Shown one piece after another: positions 14,188 through 15,791 of a stretch of 15,791 bases of DNA. Location of the stretch: positions 1-15,791 of the forward strand of contig CAQRYF010000041.1 in NCBI GenBank assembly GCA_948875265.1. The letters run 5' to 3'. Source of the stretch: an uncultured Clostridia bacterium (lineage in GTDB: Bacteria; Bacillota; Clostridia; TANB77; CAG-508). Made by a program: the position numbers and the translations under genes. Position 1 is the first letter of the stretch; every line of letters starts with the position of its first letter. The notes below the pieces were generated by a model that did not search any database, was not told the origin of the DNA, and worked only from the letters and a program-made list of their open reading frames with translations.

Positions 14188-15699
14188 TTATTCAAATTTA
14201 CTAGGATCAACTATTACTGTTGTATTATCTGCTGTATATTTCCCTTCCAATAGTTCTACTTGTGAACTATTTTGTACATATATTATTGACTCTGCTGCTA
14301 GATTCGAAAAAGCTGAATCATCTATAATCGTTATATTTTGAGGAATATAGACTTCCTTACATCTGGTACATCCAAGAAAATTCCATTGACCTATTTTAGT
14401 CAGTCCTTTTCCTATATATATTTTTTCCAAAGAACTATCATGAAAAAATGCATATCTCCCCATTGTAGTGACACTATCTGGTATTATTACTTCTCCTTTT
14501 AATTTACTGCATGCTTGAAATGCAGCTTCCCCAATTGTTTCAACATTTGCACCAATTTTCAACTGGCCATCTAATGAACTACAACCATTAAATGCATTAC
14601 TTCCTATTGATGTTACGCTATTTGGAATTATTAAATCTCCTGTTAGTTTTGAACATCCACCAAATGCACTATTTCCAATTGAACTTATTCCTTCAGGTAT
14701 TTCTAAATTTCCTGTTAATCCACTACAACCACTAAATGTTAAAGACTCTATTCTGTCTATTCCTTTACCTATTTTTAATCTTCCTTTAAAGCCTGAACAT
14801 CGAAAAAATACTTCATTTTTTAAATTTTTTACACTATCTGGTATTATTAAATCTCCTGTTAATTTACTACATTGTTGAAATGCTCCTTGTCCTATTGTTT
14901 CTACTTCTCCTAGATCTAAACTACCAGTTAATCCTGTACATTCTCTAAAAGAGTATTTTCCTATTGTTTTTATGCTATCAGGAATAATTAAATCTCCTAC
15001 TAAATTACTACAACCATAAAAACAATTATCTCTTATTGATTGTATTCCTTTTGATATTGTTAGTTTTGTTAAATTCGTATTACTTGCAAAAACACTATTT
15101 CCTAATGCACTTACTCTTTCTCCATTATAATAATTTGGTACTTTTACTTCTCCTACTTCTTGTTCTCCTCTTGCTACTGTTAAATCTCCAAGATACCCTG
15201 TTAACGTTTTTGTAGTACTATCGAATGTCCATTCTCCTTCTTGTGCATTTACTCTTTCATAATTATTTGCTATTTCTTTTTTTCCTTCTATACTCCATAC
15301 TTTTCCACTTTCCAAATAATATAATGTTCCATCTGTTAAATCTATTGCACATACATTGTTTAATTCATTTACTGTGCCTATATATGGTGTACTTTCTCCT
15401 TCTATTGTCTTTTCTTCTATATTTTTATATCCTTCTCCAAATTTATCTGATATATTTAATTTATCATATCCTTCTACTACTGCTATTGGTCTTAATGTTT
15501 CTTCTATTACATATTCTTTTAATACTACATTTTTTATTAAATCATCAATTGTTACTTCTTCTGTACTTCCTTCATCTACTACTTTATTTACTTTTAAACT
15601 GCTTTTATATAGTTTTATTGCTTCATCTACTTTTGATAAATTTGTCATTACTTTTGCATCACCAGCTTGTCTTAATATTCCATTATTTCCCATTAACAT
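14188..15699 (-). CDS. Prepilin-like protein with BspA-type leucine-rich repeats, 5' end uncertain
   Basis: From ATG 15699 this is a 503-residue protein. The first residues ('MLMGNNGILRQAGDAK') match the part just after the hydrophobic helix of clostridial prepilin-like proteins, and the open frame extends upstream through 'TIIVLLILAGVTIAM', so ATG 15699 is not the native start. Residues about 200-490 hold roughly ten repeats of 22-23 residues of the LRR_5/BspA type ('LTGDLIIPDSVTSIGxxAFxGCSxL'). The C-terminus ends 'NTTVIVDPSKFE'. Such repeats bind proteins or surfaces, outside the cell. It is the first gene of a pair with the FGE-type prepilin. The true N-terminus is disrupted or lies outside the window. 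Confidence 0.75.
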   Translation of the reverse strand: MLMGNNGILRQAGDAKVMTNLSKVDEAIKLYKSSLKVNKVVDEGSTEEVTIDDLIKNVVLKEYVIEETLRPIAVVEGYDKLNISDKFGEGYKNIEEKTIEGESTPYIGTVNELNNVCAIDLTDGTLYYLESGKVWSIEGKKEIANNYERVNAQEGEWTFDSTTKTLTGYLGDLTVARGEQEVGEVKVPNYYNGERVSALGNSVFASNTNLTKLTISKGIQSIRDNCFYGCSNLVGDLIIPDSIKTIGKYSFRECTGLTGSLDLGEVETIGQGAFQQCSKLTGDLIIPDSVKNLKNEVFFRCSGFKGRLKIGKGIDRIESLTFSGCSGLTGNLEIPEGISSIGNSAFGGCSKLTGDLIIPNSVTSIGSNAFNGCSSLDGQLKIGANVETIGEAAFQACSKLKGEVIIPDSVTTMGRYAFFHDSSLEKIYIGKGLTKIGQWNFLGCTRCKEVYIPQNITIIDDSAFSNLAAESIIYVQNSSQVELLEGKYTADNTTVIVDPSKFE

Positions 15700-15791
15700 T
15701 GCTATTGTTACTCCTGCTAATATTAGAAGTACTATAATTGTCCTAATATTCCGTTATGACTATTTTTTTTAATTTAGCCAACATTTTGTAA
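15700..15791 (-). other. Damaged prepilin signal region at the window edge
   Basis: In frame with the leucine-rich-repeat gene, the sequence reads 'IRTIIVLLILAGVTIA' and then TAA at 15756-15754. The cleavage site and first half of the helix expected from the sister gene are missing or out of frame. Another frame reads 'NSHNGI' directly before the break. A short internal deletion or a contig-end assembly fault would explain it. A run of eight A lies upstream. Confidence 0.5.

Noticed and set aside
13757..14341. Long plus-strand frames opposite the prepilin genes
   Set aside because: They are shadows of the minus-strand genes, with no ribosome sites and hydrophobic low-complexity translations.
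15751..15756. CGGA at the window edge as a shift site of the prepilin gene
   Set aside because: Neither frame before or after the site continues into the downstream prepilin frame; a deletion explains it better.

Overview
The window comes from a very AT-rich, low-GC Gram-positive bacterium, most likely an anaerobic, spore-forming member of the Clostridia, perhaps from the gut. The evidence is strong AGGAGG ribosome sites, a coat-F spore protein, clostridial-type prepilin-like surface proteins and A/T-ending codons throughout. No database search was possible. All family names rest on motifs read by eye.

Layout: (1) Positions 1-2440, minus strand: one transcription unit with a 5'-truncated MATE-like transporter remnant, a 2H phosphoesterase and an Abi/HEPN protein. 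(2) Positions 2450-3035, minus strand: the tmRNA gene followed by a tRNA-Gly(UCC), with a promoter in front and a terminator behind. (3) Positions 3108-9949: an M14 zinc carboxypeptidase gene split into an N-terminal half (3108-3601) and a C-terminal half (9484-9949). Both copies of the 11-bp GGTGTAGATTT break it at the same codon. The 5.9 kb between them carries an SDR oxidoreductase, an IS110 transposase remnant, a coat-F protein, a large serine recombinase with a small upstream ORF, a GNAT acetyltransferase and a ParE/Phd-type toxin-antitoxin pair. (4) Positions 9998-12665: alpha-glucan phosphorylase with a clear promoter and terminator. (5) Positions 12763-15791: two prepilin-like surface proteins, one with an FGE/C-type-lectin-like tail and one with BspA-like leucine-rich repeats. 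The second has a damaged 5' end at the window edge.

Main observation: the recombinase and the C-terminal half of the peptidase look frameshifted, at two and four places. All six lesions are the same: one extra C directly in front of a conserved glycine codon GGA or GGT, making an in-frame CGG followed by A or T. If CGGA/CGGT is read as a four-base glycine codon, the recombinase becomes one 556-residue protein, and the C-terminal half of the peptidase becomes complete to its normal end. I find no in-frame CGG triplet in any other gene of the window. The tRNA-Gly in the same window has the loop CUUCCGA. Positions 34-37 are UCCG, the exact complement of CGGA, where a normal tRNA-Gly would have A37, and its anticodon stem carries a U30-C40 mismatch. 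I infer that this organism may decode CGGN quadruplets as glycine, or shift +1 at CGG, with this tRNA. Decayed pseudogenes or a motif-specific sequencing error are the main alternatives.

If both ideas hold, the M14 gene would be restored by two layers of processing: excision of the 5.9-kb segment, as in skin-like sporulation elements, and four quadruplet decoding events. The recombinase that might catalyse the excision would itself depend on quadruplet decoding.
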